Source: JAGQZY01 sp964588335
GTDB lineage: Bacteria > Bdellovibrionota > Bdellovibrionia > Bdellovibrionales > JAGQZY01
Assembly (NCBI GenBank): GCA_964588335.1
Contig: CAZPOV010000001.1
Span: 310,001-374,000, forward strand
Direction: 5' to 3'
Length of the DNA stretch: 64,000 bases
The stretch's first letter is position 1. Every line of letters begins with the position of its first letter. The position numbers and the translations under genes are program-made. Shown here in pieces: positions 7,947-16,697 of this stretch. The notes beneath the pieces were generated by a model. It had not been told where the DNA came from, searched no databases, and saw nothing but the letters and a program-made list of their open reading frames with translations.

Positions 7947-8642
7947 ATGAACCAGTCGAACATACAGCTAGAAGAAACCTGGAAAAAACAATTAGCCGAT
8001 GAGTTCGACAAAGATTACATGCAGAATCTCAGACGCTTTTTACGCACTCAGTATCAGAGTGGTAAAACCATTTTTCCAGATAAGAAAGAGTATTTCTCGG
8101 CTTTCGAAAAAACCCCTTACGACCATGTGAAAGTGGTGATTCTCGGGCAAGATCCGTATCATGGCCCTGGCCAGGCCCACGGGTTGTGTTTTTCAGTGCG
8201 ACCTGGAATAAAACCGCCACCCTCTTTGGTGAATATTTTTAAAGAGCTAAAACAAGACTTAGGTGTTCCGATTCCACAGCATGGTTTCTTGGAAAGCTGG
8301 GCGCAGCAAGGTGTTCTGTTGTTGAACTCGGTGATGACCGTCGAGCAAGGCCAGGCCGCCTCGCACCGCAATCAAGGTTGGGAAACTTTTACCGATCGAG
8401 TGATTGAAGTCCTTAACGAAAGAGAAAAGCCCATGGTTTTTATTTTGTGGGGTAGCTACGCGCAAAAAAAAGGTGCCATTGTCGATCGCAAACGCCATTT
8501 GGTGCTATCGGGTCCTCATCCTTCGCCCCTGTCGGCGCATCGAGGTTTCTTTGGCTGCCGACATTTTTCCACGGCTAACGAATTTTTAATAAAAAACAAC
8601 CAGGCCCCCATTGATTGGGAGTTGCCTGAAATCTCCCACTAG
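7947..8642 (+). CDS. ung: Uracil-DNA glycosylase
   Basis: 231 residues, normal for family 1 UDG. The water-activating loop GQDPYHG (Asp69) and the Leu-loop HPSPLSAHRGF are both intact, as is the uracil-binding LLLNSVMTV strand. Role: removes uracil from DNA and starts base excision repair. It is followed after 8 bases by aroB on the same strand, so ung may head the transcript that includes the shikimate genes. The ATG is preceded by GAGGGGTT. Confidence 0.97.
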   Translation: MNQSNIQLEETWKKQLADEFDKDYMQNLRRFLRTQYQSGKTIFPDKKEYFSAFEKTPYDHVKVVILGQDPYHGPGQAHGLCFSVRPGIKPPPSLVNIFKELKQDLGVPIPQHGFLESWAQQGVLLLNSVMTVEQGQAASHRNQGWETFTDRVIEVLNEREKPMVFILWGSYAQKKGAIVDRKRHLVLSGPHPSPLSAHRGFFGCRHFSTANEFLIKNNQAPIDWELPEISH

Positions 8643-8650
8643 GAACGCCC

Positions 8651-9709
8651 GTGAATCGTTTAGACCTGTTTCGTAGTCAAGTTGTGGTCACTCAAGATTA
8701 TCCCGATGACAGAATTGATCGGCGGCAAAGCCTACTGGTTTTCGACGAAGCCGTACAAGCCTTGAACGATTCAAAGCTGAATCAATTCATCGAAAGTTTT
8801 CCCTATCGAGTCGCTTTCAAAGCTGGTGAATCTCTGAAAGACTTCAAACAATTTCCGAAAAATCTTGATCAGGTTTTAAAAGCTTGGCCGCAACCCATAA
8901 GTCGCGGCCAGTCTTTGGTGGCTCTCGGTGGCGGCAGTCTTGGTGATTTTGCAGGATTTGTGGCTTCGATCGTCAAGCGAGGTGTGAAGCTGATTCAAGT
9001 ACCCAGCACTTGGCTAGCGGCAATGGACTCTGCCCATGGCGGCAAAAATGGCTTGAACTATGATACCGTGAAAAATCAATTGGGTACCTTTTATCCCGCC
9101 GAAAGTGTTTTTATTGTGCGTGATCTTCTGAATGCCAATCCCTCGGAACTCCGCGATCAATCCTACGGAGAGTTAATAAAGATGGGATTGGTGGGGGACT
9201 CTAAATTCTTCAAAGATTTGATGATGGAGAAGCGCGAGGCCAATGAATTTATCTGGCGATTTCTAACCAAGTGTATCGAGGACAAATACACGGTTATTTT
9301 ACAGGACCCTTACGAAACCAAGTCCATACGACAAGTTCTGAACTTCGGACATACATTCGGTCATGCCTTAGAGGCCCAATTCTCTTGGCCCCATGGCGAC
9401 GCCGTTTTGCAGGGAATTTTCTTTGCTCTTGAATGGAGCCGCAAGCGGGCCGAACTTTCGCAGCCCTTATTCGATCAGATCCATGAGACCATCGCCAGCA
9501 AATTCGATCGCGTCGTCGCCACTGAGTTAAAGTGGTATCGTCCTCCCAATGCAAAGACTATGATGAAATGGTTACAGGCCGATAAGAAAATCAATGATAA
9601 AGGAGAAATTCTTTTTGTTTTTCTTAGAAACATCGGTAAACCCGTCTTACAACAGGTCACAGTTGAAGAATTGTTGGAAGAGGCGAAGAGACAGAATTGG
9701 GTGAAATAA
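8651..9709 (+). CDS. aroB: 3-dehydroquinate synthase
   Basis: 352 residues with a GTG start. The NAD site GGGSLGDFAGFVASI, the block VPSTWLAAMDSAHGGKNGLN and the metal-site motif NFGHTFGHALE are all present. Role: converts DAHP to 3-dehydroquinate, step 2 of the shikimate pathway. The end overlaps aroA by 13 bases. It is the first of four overlapping aro genes that together supply steps 2 to 7. The usual PTTLLA is PSTWLA here, a mild divergence. Confidence 0.96.
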   Translation: MNRLDLFRSQVVVTQDYPDDRIDRRQSLLVFDEAVQALNDSKLNQFIESFPYRVAFKAGESLKDFKQFPKNLDQVLKAWPQPISRGQSLVALGGGSLGDFAGFVASIVKRGVKLIQVPSTWLAAMDSAHGGKNGLNYDTVKNQLGTFYPAESVFIVRDLLNANPSELRDQSYGELIKMGLVGDSKFFKDLMMEKREANEFIWRFLTKCIEDKYTVILQDPYETKSIRQVLNFGHTFGHALEAQFSWPHGDAVLQGIFFALEWSRKRAELSQPLFDQIHETIASKFDRVVATELKWYRPPNAKTMMKWLQADKKINDKGEILFVFLRNIGKPVLQQVTVEELLEEAKRQNWVK

Positions 9710-10872
9710 AAGAGTTTTATTTTAAAGGTAAGATTGCCGCTTCAAAATCTTTGTTCAATAGAGCATTGATTGTTCAGTCATTTTTTCCAGAACTTCAGGT
9801 GCATGGAGAAACCTCGGCTGAGGATGTCAAAGTATTGAGACAAGCTCTGCGAGACTTTTCGGACAATAAAAACCAATTTTTTTGTGGAGATGGTGGGACC
9901 AGTTTGCGTTTTCTGCTGGCGCGTTTGTCGCGAGCCCAGGGAACCTTTTCGATCACCGGACGCCCACGTCTTATGCAGCGACCTCACCAGGAACTTATTA
10001 AGGTTTTGCAAGCAATGGACGTGCAGGTTCAGACCTCGGACGATGTTATAGAAATCACATCAAAGGGGTGGACGCTCACGAGTGAGCTGAAGCTGGGACT
10101 GGGAACTTCAAGCCAGTTCATCAGTGCTCTCTTACTATCGGCTTGGAAGTTGCCGAAGGATCTATGCCTCGACATAGGAGAGACAACAGGCAGCTTTTCC
10201 TATCTAAAGATGACTTGTGATTTTTTGAAACACTTAGGGATGGAAATTAATTTTAACGGATCAAAGCTCTGTGTTCCCAAAAACCAAACCTTAAAACACC
10301 GAAGTTACAAAGTGGAGCCAGACATGAGTTCCGCTTTTACAATGGCCGCCTTGGGAGTGGCCGGCGGTCAAACCATCATAGAAGAGTTCCCTTCTCACTC
10401 GATTCAGCCAGATTCAAGTTTCGTAGAGATTTTAAAAAAAGTAGGCGGACATTTAGAAATGCACGATGGCTCTCTGTATGCCAGCACCGGTTCTTTGCAA
10501 GCCGCCTCTTTGGATTTGCAAAGCAATCCTGACATGTTTCCGGTTTTAGCCATTCTTCTTCTTAAGGCCAAAGGGACATCAAAACTCAGTGGTCTACACA
10601 GCCTGATTCACAAAGAGTCAAACCGTATTGAAAAAACTCGAGAGTTGATTGAAAAACTAAAAGGTCAGGCTAGTTGGGATGGTCAATGTTTTGAAATTAC
10701 CGGCGATCCCCAATTCAATTACCAACAGTCTTTTGCTTTTGATGCTGATCATGATCACCGAATGGCAATGGCGGCCTCTGTGGCCATGATTCAGGGTGCT
10801 TCCATTCAAATGTCTGATCCGACTGTTGTGAACAAGAGCTTTCCTGGCTACTGGGAGGCCATTGGTTTATGA
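9697..10872 (+). CDS. aroA: 3-phosphoshikimate 1-carboxyvinyltransferase (EPSP synthase)
   Basis: 391 residues, slightly short of the usual 420-430. The start is TTG at 9697, inside the end of aroB. The N-terminal GKIAASKSLFNRAL holds the PEP/shikimate Lys. GDGGTSLRF, GRPRLMQRP and the C-terminal DHDHRMAMA are family signatures. The usual KESDR motif is KESNR, with the catalytic Glu and the Arg kept and the Asp changed to Asn. Role: step 6 of the shikimate pathway. It overlaps aroB by 13 bases and the aroKDE gene by 4, so translational coupling is likely. Confidence 0.94.
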   Translation: MGEIKEFYFKGKIAASKSLFNRALIVQSFFPELQVHGETSAEDVKVLRQALRDFSDNKNQFFCGDGGTSLRFLLARLSRAQGTFSITGRPRLMQRPHQELIKVLQAMDVQVQTSDDVIEITSKGWTLTSELKLGLGTSSQFISALLLSAWKLPKDLCLDIGETTGSFSYLKMTCDFLKHLGMEINFNGSKLCVPKNQTLKHRSYKVEPDMSSAFTMAALGVAGGQTIIEEFPSHSIQPDSSFVEILKKVGGHLEMHDGSLYASTGSLQAASLDLQSNPDMFPVLAILLLKAKGTSKLSGLHSLIHKESNRIEKTRELIEKLKGQASWDGQCFEITGDPQFNYQQSFAFDADHDHRMAMAASVAMIQGASIQMSDPTVVNKSFPGYWEAIGL

Positions 10873-12569
10873 CATCTTGGGCTTTAATCGGACATCGAGG
10901 AGTGGGGAAGAGCCAGCTGTTGAATCAGTTGGCCGGTGAATTTCCCGAACGTCGCTGTCTGAGTCTCGATGCGGAGATCGAAAAGCGTGAGAAGCGCTCC
11001 ATTAAAACCATCTTCGAAACTGAGGGTGAGTCTGGTTTTCGCACCATCGAAGAAAAGACTTTGCAGACTTGCTTAAAAGAATACCAGGGTCAGAGCTTGG
11101 TGATAGACATCGGTGCCGGCTTTCGCGGTGTGATTCCGCGCTCTTTAAAATGTCTGTGGGTGCGACGAAAAGGCCTAACACCCCATTCAATGTTTCTTGA
11201 TCGCCCGCCACTTGATGGGCAGCTGAAAATGAAAGCCTCACGTTTTGCAGAGAGAACAAAAAGATATCAAAAGCGCGCCGATTTACAATTGGAGCTGCGC
11301 GAGGGGCCTAACAACTTTCAACAGGGTGAGCGCATTTTTTTTCAAGCTTTGTTAGAAGGGCAATCAACATCAGCATTGAGTTCCTATTTTTTCACTCTCA
11401 ATGAGTCCACCACCTCTGAAGAGAGAAAAGTGTTGCGTCGGTTGGGAGTGGCGGGCTTTGAATGGCGGGATGATTTGATGAAGGCAGGACCACAAACCGA
11501 CGATCGCATTTTGTACAGTCTTCGTAAAAATAAAGACAATCTTAAAAAAGTCGATGGCCCTTGGGATTGGCCATTGGAGTGGGGGCCTAATTCTAAGGCT
11601 TCAATTGTTTCCTGCCACACCTTGAAAGGAGATCTGCAAGAGACCATTCAAAGTCTGCCGTCGACGGACCAAATCATCAAATTGGCGGTACCTGTGAAAG
11701 ATTTCTCTGAATTGATCACCGGGCACCGATGGATGCAGGAGGCACCCGACAAGAGGGTGTTTCTACCCCATTCTAAAAAGGGGCGCTGGTCATGGTATCG
11801 TCAGTGGACAGCCAACTCCACAGCCTTACAGTTTGCGCGCTTAGCCCAGGGCTCTGCGGCCGATCAACCATCAGTTCTTGAAGTTCTCAATCAAAAATCC
11901 GAAGCTTTGCATTTTGCAGCTGTCTTGGGATCACCTGTGAGCCATAGCTGGACTCCAACCTATCATCAGACTTTTTTCCAAAAGCAGAAGGTCAGTGTTT
12001 TTGCCATTGATGTGACCGAGGCAGAATGGGACCAGGCCCTTCCGGTTCTTGAAGAATTGGGGTTGCGATGGGCGGCGGTGACGTCACCTCTGAAGCAAAA
12101 AGCCGGGGCCACCATAGGTATTGATTCACCCATTAACACTTTATGCTTAACCCCCTCAGGCTGGGTCGGCACTAATACAGATGCCGATGGTTTTGCTTCT
12201 CTGATCAAGAATCTAAAGGGTCAAAAAGTGGCTGTCTGGGGTGGAGGGGGAACATTGAATTCCGTACTTCAATCGATTCCAGAAGCCACATTCTATTCGT
12301 CGAGGACGGGTGAAATCAAAGAAGGCCTTGGCGTCAAAGCACCCCAGGTCCTTGTTTGGGCGGTGGGAGCCGCCCATTTTTCACGACAAGGTGTTTTTCC
12401 GCCTTCTCAATGGCCTTTAAAGAAAGTGATCGATCTGAACTATTCAAATGATTCTCCAGGGATAGAGTGTGCCTTCAAGTTTGGTTGCCAATACCAATCG
12501 GGTGCGGTTATGTTTGTGGCCCAGGCCCAAAAGCAACAGGAGTTTTGGAATGAGTGCCGGATCAAATAA
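10869..12569 (+). CDS. Trifunctional fusion: shikimate kinase, type I 3-dehydroquinase, shikimate dehydrogenase
   Basis: 566 residues in three parts. Residues 1-160 are shikimate kinase: Walker A GHRGVGKS (8-15), substrate residues Asp34 and Arg58, and YQKRAD near the end of the domain. The GGG substrate loop is GAG (82-84). Residues 170-345 look like a shortened type I dehydroquinase: FEWRDD (Glu198, Arg200), YSLRK, catalytic His250 (VSCH), Schiff-base Lys271 (IKLAV), and Ser329/Gln333 at the usual SxxxQ spacing. Residues 348-566 are shikimate dehydrogenase: GSPVSHS, catalytic Lys409 (SPLK), Asp438 (NTDADG) and GGGG in the NADP site. It would cover steps 3, 4 and 5. The middle domain is the least certain, and its SR motif is altered. 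Confidence 0.88.
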   Translation: MTSWALIGHRGVGKSQLLNQLAGEFPERRCLSLDAEIEKREKRSIKTIFETEGESGFRTIEEKTLQTCLKEYQGQSLVIDIGAGFRGVIPRSLKCLWVRRKGLTPHSMFLDRPPLDGQLKMKASRFAERTKRYQKRADLQLELREGPNNFQQGERIFFQALLEGQSTSALSSYFFTLNESTTSEERKVLRRLGVAGFEWRDDLMKAGPQTDDRILYSLRKNKDNLKKVDGPWDWPLEWGPNSKASIVSCHTLKGDLQETIQSLPSTDQIIKLAVPVKDFSELITGHRWMQEAPDKRVFLPHSKKGRWSWYRQWTANSTALQFARLAQGSAADQPSVLEVLNQKSEALHFAAVLGSPVSHSWTPTYHQTFFQKQKVSVFAIDVTEAEWDQALPVLEELGLRWAAVTSPLKQKAGATIGIDSPINTLCLTPSGWVGTNTDADGFASLIKNLKGQKVAVWGGGGTLNSVLQSIPEATFYSSRTGEIKEGLGVKAPQVLVWAVGAAHFSRQGVFPPSQWPLKKVIDLNYSNDSPGIECAFKFGCQYQSGAVMFVAQAQKQQEFWNECRIK

Positions 12570-13515
12570 ATTTGGAAACCTGTTTCAGTGGACGACCTTT
12601 GGCGAAAGTCATGGTCCTGCTATGGGAGTGGTTATTGACGGTTGTCCAGCCGGTTTGGCATTCGATGAGTCGTTGTTGCAATCCAATTTGCAAAGACGAC
12701 GTCCCGGGCAAGCGGGAACCACTTCACGTCAAGAATTGGATTCGGCTGAGGTTTTAAGTGGTGTTTTTCAAGGAAAAACACTGGGAACTCCCATAGCAAT
12801 TATGGTCAGAAACACCAACCAAAAAAGCCAGGACTATGACGAAATACAAAACCAACCTCGTATCGGTCACGCCGATGATGTGTGGCAAGGCAAGTTTCAA
12901 CATTGGGATCATCGTGGCGGGGCGCGTGCGTCGGCTAGAGAGACTTTAAATTGGGTGATCGCTGGTTCGGTGGCGCAAATGTTTTGTCGCAGTCAAAGTG
13001 CCGATGTGCAGGTTGAGGCCCGTTTAAAATCTGTCGCCGGTGACAAGGTTTCTGAGATGCAGAAGGGTGAACTTGTGGAGCGGCTTGAGTTGGCGCGATC
13101 CGAAGGTGAAAGTTTTGGAGCGGTTGTTGAGTTACAGATTGAACAGCCTCCAAAGTTTTTAGGCGAACCCATCTTTCTAAAGGCAAAAAGTGAATGGGCC
13201 AGGGCCTTTATGATGATAAATGCTTGTGTCGGAGTTGAGTTAGGGGATGGTTTTGAAATCGCCAGCGCAAAAGGAACCGACGTTCATATGGCAAGTGATT
13301 CGAAAGTTTACGGTGGTATCCGAGGTGGAATGACCACAGGAGAACGAATCTCTTTTCAGCTGGCTTTCAAACCCACATCAAGCATTTTAGACACAGCCAA
13401 AAAAGGCCGACACGACCCCTGTGTGGCCTTGCGAGCTCTTCCTATAGTTGAGGCCATGACTTGGAATGTTTTGGCGGACTTATTGTTAGCTCAACGATTG
13501 AATCGAACATCGTGA
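12550..13515 (+). CDS. aroC: Chorismate synthase
   Basis: The ATG at 12550 gives MSAGSNKFGNLFQWTTFGES, the proper family N-terminus (an upstream in-frame ATG at 12469 lies deep in the previous gene). It is 321 residues, shorter than the usual 350-370, mainly at the C-terminal tail. GESHG, the FMN-site region HWDHRGGARASARET, GGIRGGMTTG and GRHDPCVALRALPIVEAM are all intact. Role: last step to chorismate with reduced FMN. It overlaps the fusion gene by 20 bases and, convergently, trmO by 25 bases. Confidence 0.95.
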   Translation: MSAGSNKFGNLFQWTTFGESHGPAMGVVIDGCPAGLAFDESLLQSNLQRRRPGQAGTTSRQELDSAEVLSGVFQGKTLGTPIAIMVRNTNQKSQDYDEIQNQPRIGHADDVWQGKFQHWDHRGGARASARETLNWVIAGSVAQMFCRSQSADVQVEARLKSVAGDKVSEMQKGELVERLELARSEGESFGAVVELQIEQPPKFLGEPIFLKAKSEWARAFMMINACVGVELGDGFEIASAKGTDVHMASDSKVYGGIRGGMTTGERISFQLAFKPTSSILDTAKKGRHDPCVALRALPIVEAMTWNVLADLLLAQRLNRTS

Positions 13516-14174
13516 ATCAGAACGGCCTTGTCCTGGTATACGAAGTGAACATCGACATCAGCAATATATGATTTAAAAGGTCCGGTTTTATTTTGCAATT
13601 TGTCTTCGTGACTTCGAACATCTCGGCACATGGACTCTTCAATAAGCTGAACCAGTTGCCTTGAAAGATCGGCGTTGGAAGTCTGCCAAACCACTTTTAA
13701 AACAGGATCGTCGGTGTTTTCAACCCAACCGGCCTTAGAAGACAATGCGAAGTCGTATTCGGCGATGTAAGGTTTAATATCGAGGATGGGTGTGCCATCA
13801 ATCAGATCAAGATTTGAAATAGAGAGTCTGGCATTCTTAGAATCAACCTTGTCCAGTCGCACCAAGCTGAGGCCCAAAGGGTTCGGTCGGTGGGGCGTGC
13901 GACTTGCAAACATTCCGACCTTGCTGCCGTTGAGCCGTGGAGGATGAACTTTGCCGTTGGTGTTGCCTTTTCGATTCTGGTGAAAATGAAAGATCAGCCA
14001 TAGGTGACTAAAGTCACTAAGATCCTCGAGGCATCCTTGTGGGCAAAATTCAGTGTCCAACTGTAAAACACCTTGTGAGGACGGGGCCAAGCCGGTTTGT
14101 CGAGGAGTGCCAAACTTCTGTTTAAAAGGGCTTTGAATTTTACCGATGGGGCGTAGGATGAGTTCTTTGTCCAT
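13491..14174 (-). CDS. trmO: tRNA t6A37 N6-methyltransferase (TrmO/TsaA family)
   Basis: The start at 14174 (MDKELILRPIG) is chosen because the longer frame to 14375 runs through the divergent rnr gene. 227 residues. The signatures are PIGKIQSPF, HLWLIFHFH, the SAM/fold motif ASRTPHRPNPLGLS, and DGTPILDIKPYIAEYD. Family role: methylates threonylcarbamoyladenosine 37 in tRNA-Thr with SAM. Its 3' end runs 25 bases into the 3' end of aroC on the other strand. It is divergent from rnr, with only 49 bases between the starts. Confidence 0.92.
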   Translation of the reverse strand: MDKELILRPIGKIQSPFKQKFGTPRQTGLAPSSQGVLQLDTEFCPQGCLEDLSDFSHLWLIFHFHQNRKGNTNGKVHPPRLNGSKVGMFASRTPHRPNPLGLSLVRLDKVDSKNARLSISNLDLIDGTPILDIKPYIAEYDFALSSKAGWVENTDDPVLKVVWQTSNADLSRQLVQLIEESMCRDVRSHEDKLQNKTGPFKSYIADVDVHFVYQDKAVLIHDVRFNR

Positions 14175-14223
14175 TGATGAAGTTCCTAGCATCCCGTTGG
14201 GGTTTATGCTAGTCTCAACTTCT

Positions 14224-16362
14224 ATGAAAACAGACCATGTGACCGGCCTTGTGAAGCGACATCCCGATGGCTTCGGATTTTTAATTCCCGACTTACCTGA
14301 CCACCCCGACCTCTTCCTTTCTCGCCGAGAAATGAATGGTGTGATGACCAACGATCGCGTTCGAGCAGAGGTCAAAAAAGAAAAAGGTGGTGATCGCTTT
14401 TATGGTACCGACGTTGAAATTCTTGAACGTGGAATTTCAAGAGTTGTCGGTAAAGTTCGCAAAGGCCCCAAAGGTGATCTCGAGTTGCTGGATGCTGTGC
14501 AAAAATGGGGAGCCATCTTAAAGATTCCCTATAAAAATTCTCGAGGCGCCGTTGAAGGTGATTTAGTTGCAGTGGAAATTGTAGAATACCCTGACAAAGG
14601 CGCCACATTCACTGGACGCGTTGTTGAAATCATTGGAGATGGCGAAGACCCTAATAACGATCTCAAACGTGTTTTGCATTTGCATCAAGTTCCAATGGAA
14701 TTCCCATTCAATGTGACCAATGAAGTGGAGGCCATTCCTGAATCGGTCAGTGACAAAGACCGTGAAGGTCGAGTCGACTTGCGTGACAAAGCTCTAATCA
14801 CAATCGACGGAGTCACCGCAAAAGACTTCGATGATGCTATTTACGTTGAATCCACAGAAACTGGCTTTCGTCTTTGGGTGGCCATCGCAGATGTCAGTCA
14901 CTATGTGCGGCCTGGCAAGTATCTCGATGATGCGGCCTTCGAGCGCGGCACATCGGTTTACCTTCCCAACTATGTTGTTCCGATGTTGCCAGAAAAAATA
15001 TCCAATGGAATCTGTTCCCTGAAGCCAGAGGTGGATCGGCTGGCCTTTGTTTGTGAAATGCAATTAACCTTTCAGGGTGAGCTTCAGAACGCGAAGGTCT
15101 ACGAGGCCGTGATTCATTCCCATGCTCGGGTCACCTATGGTGAAGCCCAAGAGATTATCGATGGCAGCGAGACTCATAAGAAAAAGGAAGTTCAAAACAA
15201 CATCATGCGAGCCGCTGATCTGGCTAAAATTTTAATGACCAAAAGGTTCCGAGAGGGCTCTCTTGATCTGGAGGTTCCAGAGACAGAGGTGGTTGTTGAT
15301 GATTTAGGGCAAACCATTGACGTCATCAAAAGTGACCGCGTGTTCGCTCATAAATTGATTGAAGAGATGATGTTAGCGGCCAACGTTGCGGTTGCAAAAT
15401 TGATTCAGAAAAAAGAGCAGGCCGCTTTGTATCGAGTTCATGAAGCGCCCAATGCCGAAGATATTGATAAAATTCAACACTATCTCAGTAGTTTCGGAAG
15501 TCAGAAAACCCTTCGCGGTGGTCACCTGCAGAAAAAACTGACCAAGTCCTTGCAAGAATTTAAGGGCAAGCCAGAGGGAGTGGTTCTTAATATTTTAACT
15601 CTACGATCAATGAATCAAGCCTGCTACTCACCCGACAACATTGGTCACTTCGGCTTAGGCTTTGATGATTATGCTCATTTTACCTCTCCGATTCGTCGTT
15701 ATCCGGATTTGATTGTTCATCGTATCTTAAAGAAACTGTTCACCGATTCGAAGTCGGGCTTTTTATACAGTGAAGAGGACCTCAGAACATTTGGTTCGGT
15801 TTTAAGTGCGGCTGAGCAAAGAGCGGTCAAAGCTGAGAGACAAGTCATCTCGATCAAAAAGGCGCGCTTTCTGGGCGACAAGGTGGGAGAGATTTTTCCT
15901 GGTGTCATCAGTAGTGTTGCAAAATTTGGTGTCTTTGTCTTACTTCGTCAATTCGATATTGATGGTCTCGTTAAGGTTGATAACTTGGGAGATGATTTTT
16001 TCGAGTTTGATGAAGAGCATATGATTCTTTTTGGTAAGAAAACAGGTAAGAAATTTCGTTTGGGAGACACCGTTCGTGTCTTGGTTTCGGCCGTTGACAC
16101 AGAAGATGGCAAAATTGATTTCTTGCTCACCAAAGAAGGCAGCGATGAGCTTGTCACCAGCGGCAGTTCCCAGCGACGGCGGGACAATAAAAAGCAAAGC
16201 CAGCCAAAAAGAGACGGTCAGTCTGATCGTAAAAAGAAAAGCCAATCAGGCCGCAAAAAAAGCAGTAAATCTGATCGCAAAAAAAGTGGTAAATCGGACC
16301 GAAACAAAAAGAAGTCTCGGCGTCGACCAAAGAAAAAAGGCCAAGCCAAAAACAAGAAGTAA
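14224..16362 (+). CDS. rnr: Ribonuclease R
   Basis: About 712 residues. Cold-shock-like RNA-binding domains come first (GLVKRHPDGFGFL). The RNB domain has the metal cluster DFDDA (Asp201, Asp203, Asp204) and YAHFTSPIRRYPDLIVHR. An S1 domain begins near residue 552 (GEIFPGVISSVAKFGVFV). A Lys/Arg/Ser tail with repeated KSDRKK units starts near residue 649. Role: 3'-5' exonuclease for structured RNA, partner of tmRNA quality control (smpB is at 57856). The start is uncertain: 14224 or 14206. TATGCT just upstream could be a -10 box, making the message nearly leaderless. Confidence 0.94.
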   Translation: MKTDHVTGLVKRHPDGFGFLIPDLPDHPDLFLSRREMNGVMTNDRVRAEVKKEKGGDRFYGTDVEILERGISRVVGKVRKGPKGDLELLDAVQKWGAILKIPYKNSRGAVEGDLVAVEIVEYPDKGATFTGRVVEIIGDGEDPNNDLKRVLHLHQVPMEFPFNVTNEVEAIPESVSDKDREGRVDLRDKALITIDGVTAKDFDDAIYVESTETGFRLWVAIADVSHYVRPGKYLDDAAFERGTSVYLPNYVVPMLPEKISNGICSLKPEVDRLAFVCEMQLTFQGELQNAKVYEAVIHSHARVTYGEAQEIIDGSETHKKKEVQNNIMRAADLAKILMTKRFREGSLDLEVPETEVVVDDLGQTIDVIKSDRVFAHKLIEEMMLAANVAVAKLIQKKEQAALYRVHEAPNAEDIDKIQHYLSSFGSQKTLRGGHLQKKLTKSLQEFKGKPEGVVLNILTLRSMNQACYSPDNIGHFGLGFDDYAHFTSPIRRYPDLIVHRILKKLFTDSKSGFLYSEEDLRTFGSVLSAAEQRAVKAERQVISIKKARFLGDKVGEIFPGVISSVAKFGVFVLLRQFDIDGLVKVDNLGDDFFEFDEEHMILFGKKTGKKFRLGDTVRVLVSAVDTEDGKIDFLLTKEGSDELVTSGSSQRRRDNKKQSQPKRDGQSDRKKKSQSGRKKSSKSDRKKSGKSDRNKKKSRRRPKKKGQAKNKK

Positions 16363-16697
16363 CAAAAAGGATAGAAATGTCGACAGCCAATGGTTGAGCC
16401 TTGGCCGTTGATGGCCCTTTTGTAAAAGTCTTCGCCTTGCGATCAAACGGATTGGCTCTGCTCGGATCGAAACAGGACACGCTGCCTCAAGACAAATAGT
16501 CTTTTTTATCATTCCTATCAATTCATTCACTTTATTGAGTCATAAATACAAAACTCGGCCTTTTCTGCATTTGAAGTCTATTTTTTTTGGGGCGTCGGTT
16601 CGACATTGATGGTCTAGGCAAAACTGCAAAATTGAGAGATGATTGGTCTGATTTAAGCTGCCAGTCCAGACGGTTTTAGTGACAAAGGAAGGTTACA
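16363..16697. other. 335-base gap between rnr and ubiB
   Basis: A weak stem TTGGCC/GGCC followed by four T at about 16400-16420 may end the rnr transcript. No convincing ORF was found, since the short minus-strand frames here lack ribosome sites and overlap the rnr tail. The part after 16500 is AT-rich and probably holds the promoter of the next gene, but no clear -35/-10 pair was picked out. Confidence 0.35.

Noticed and set aside
12469..12549. Upstream start of aroC at 12469
   Set aside because: The extra 27 residues lie in the end of the fusion gene and precede the conserved chorismate synthase N-terminus.
14175..14375. Long N-terminal extension of TrmO
   Set aside because: It lies wholly antisense to the start of rnr and has no TrmO similarity. 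MDKELILRPIG at 14174 is the family start.
15940..16530. Several minus-strand and plus-strand ORFs in the rnr tail
   Set aside because: They mirror the repetitive Lys/Arg/Ser codons of rnr and lack ribosome sites. Treated as shadows.
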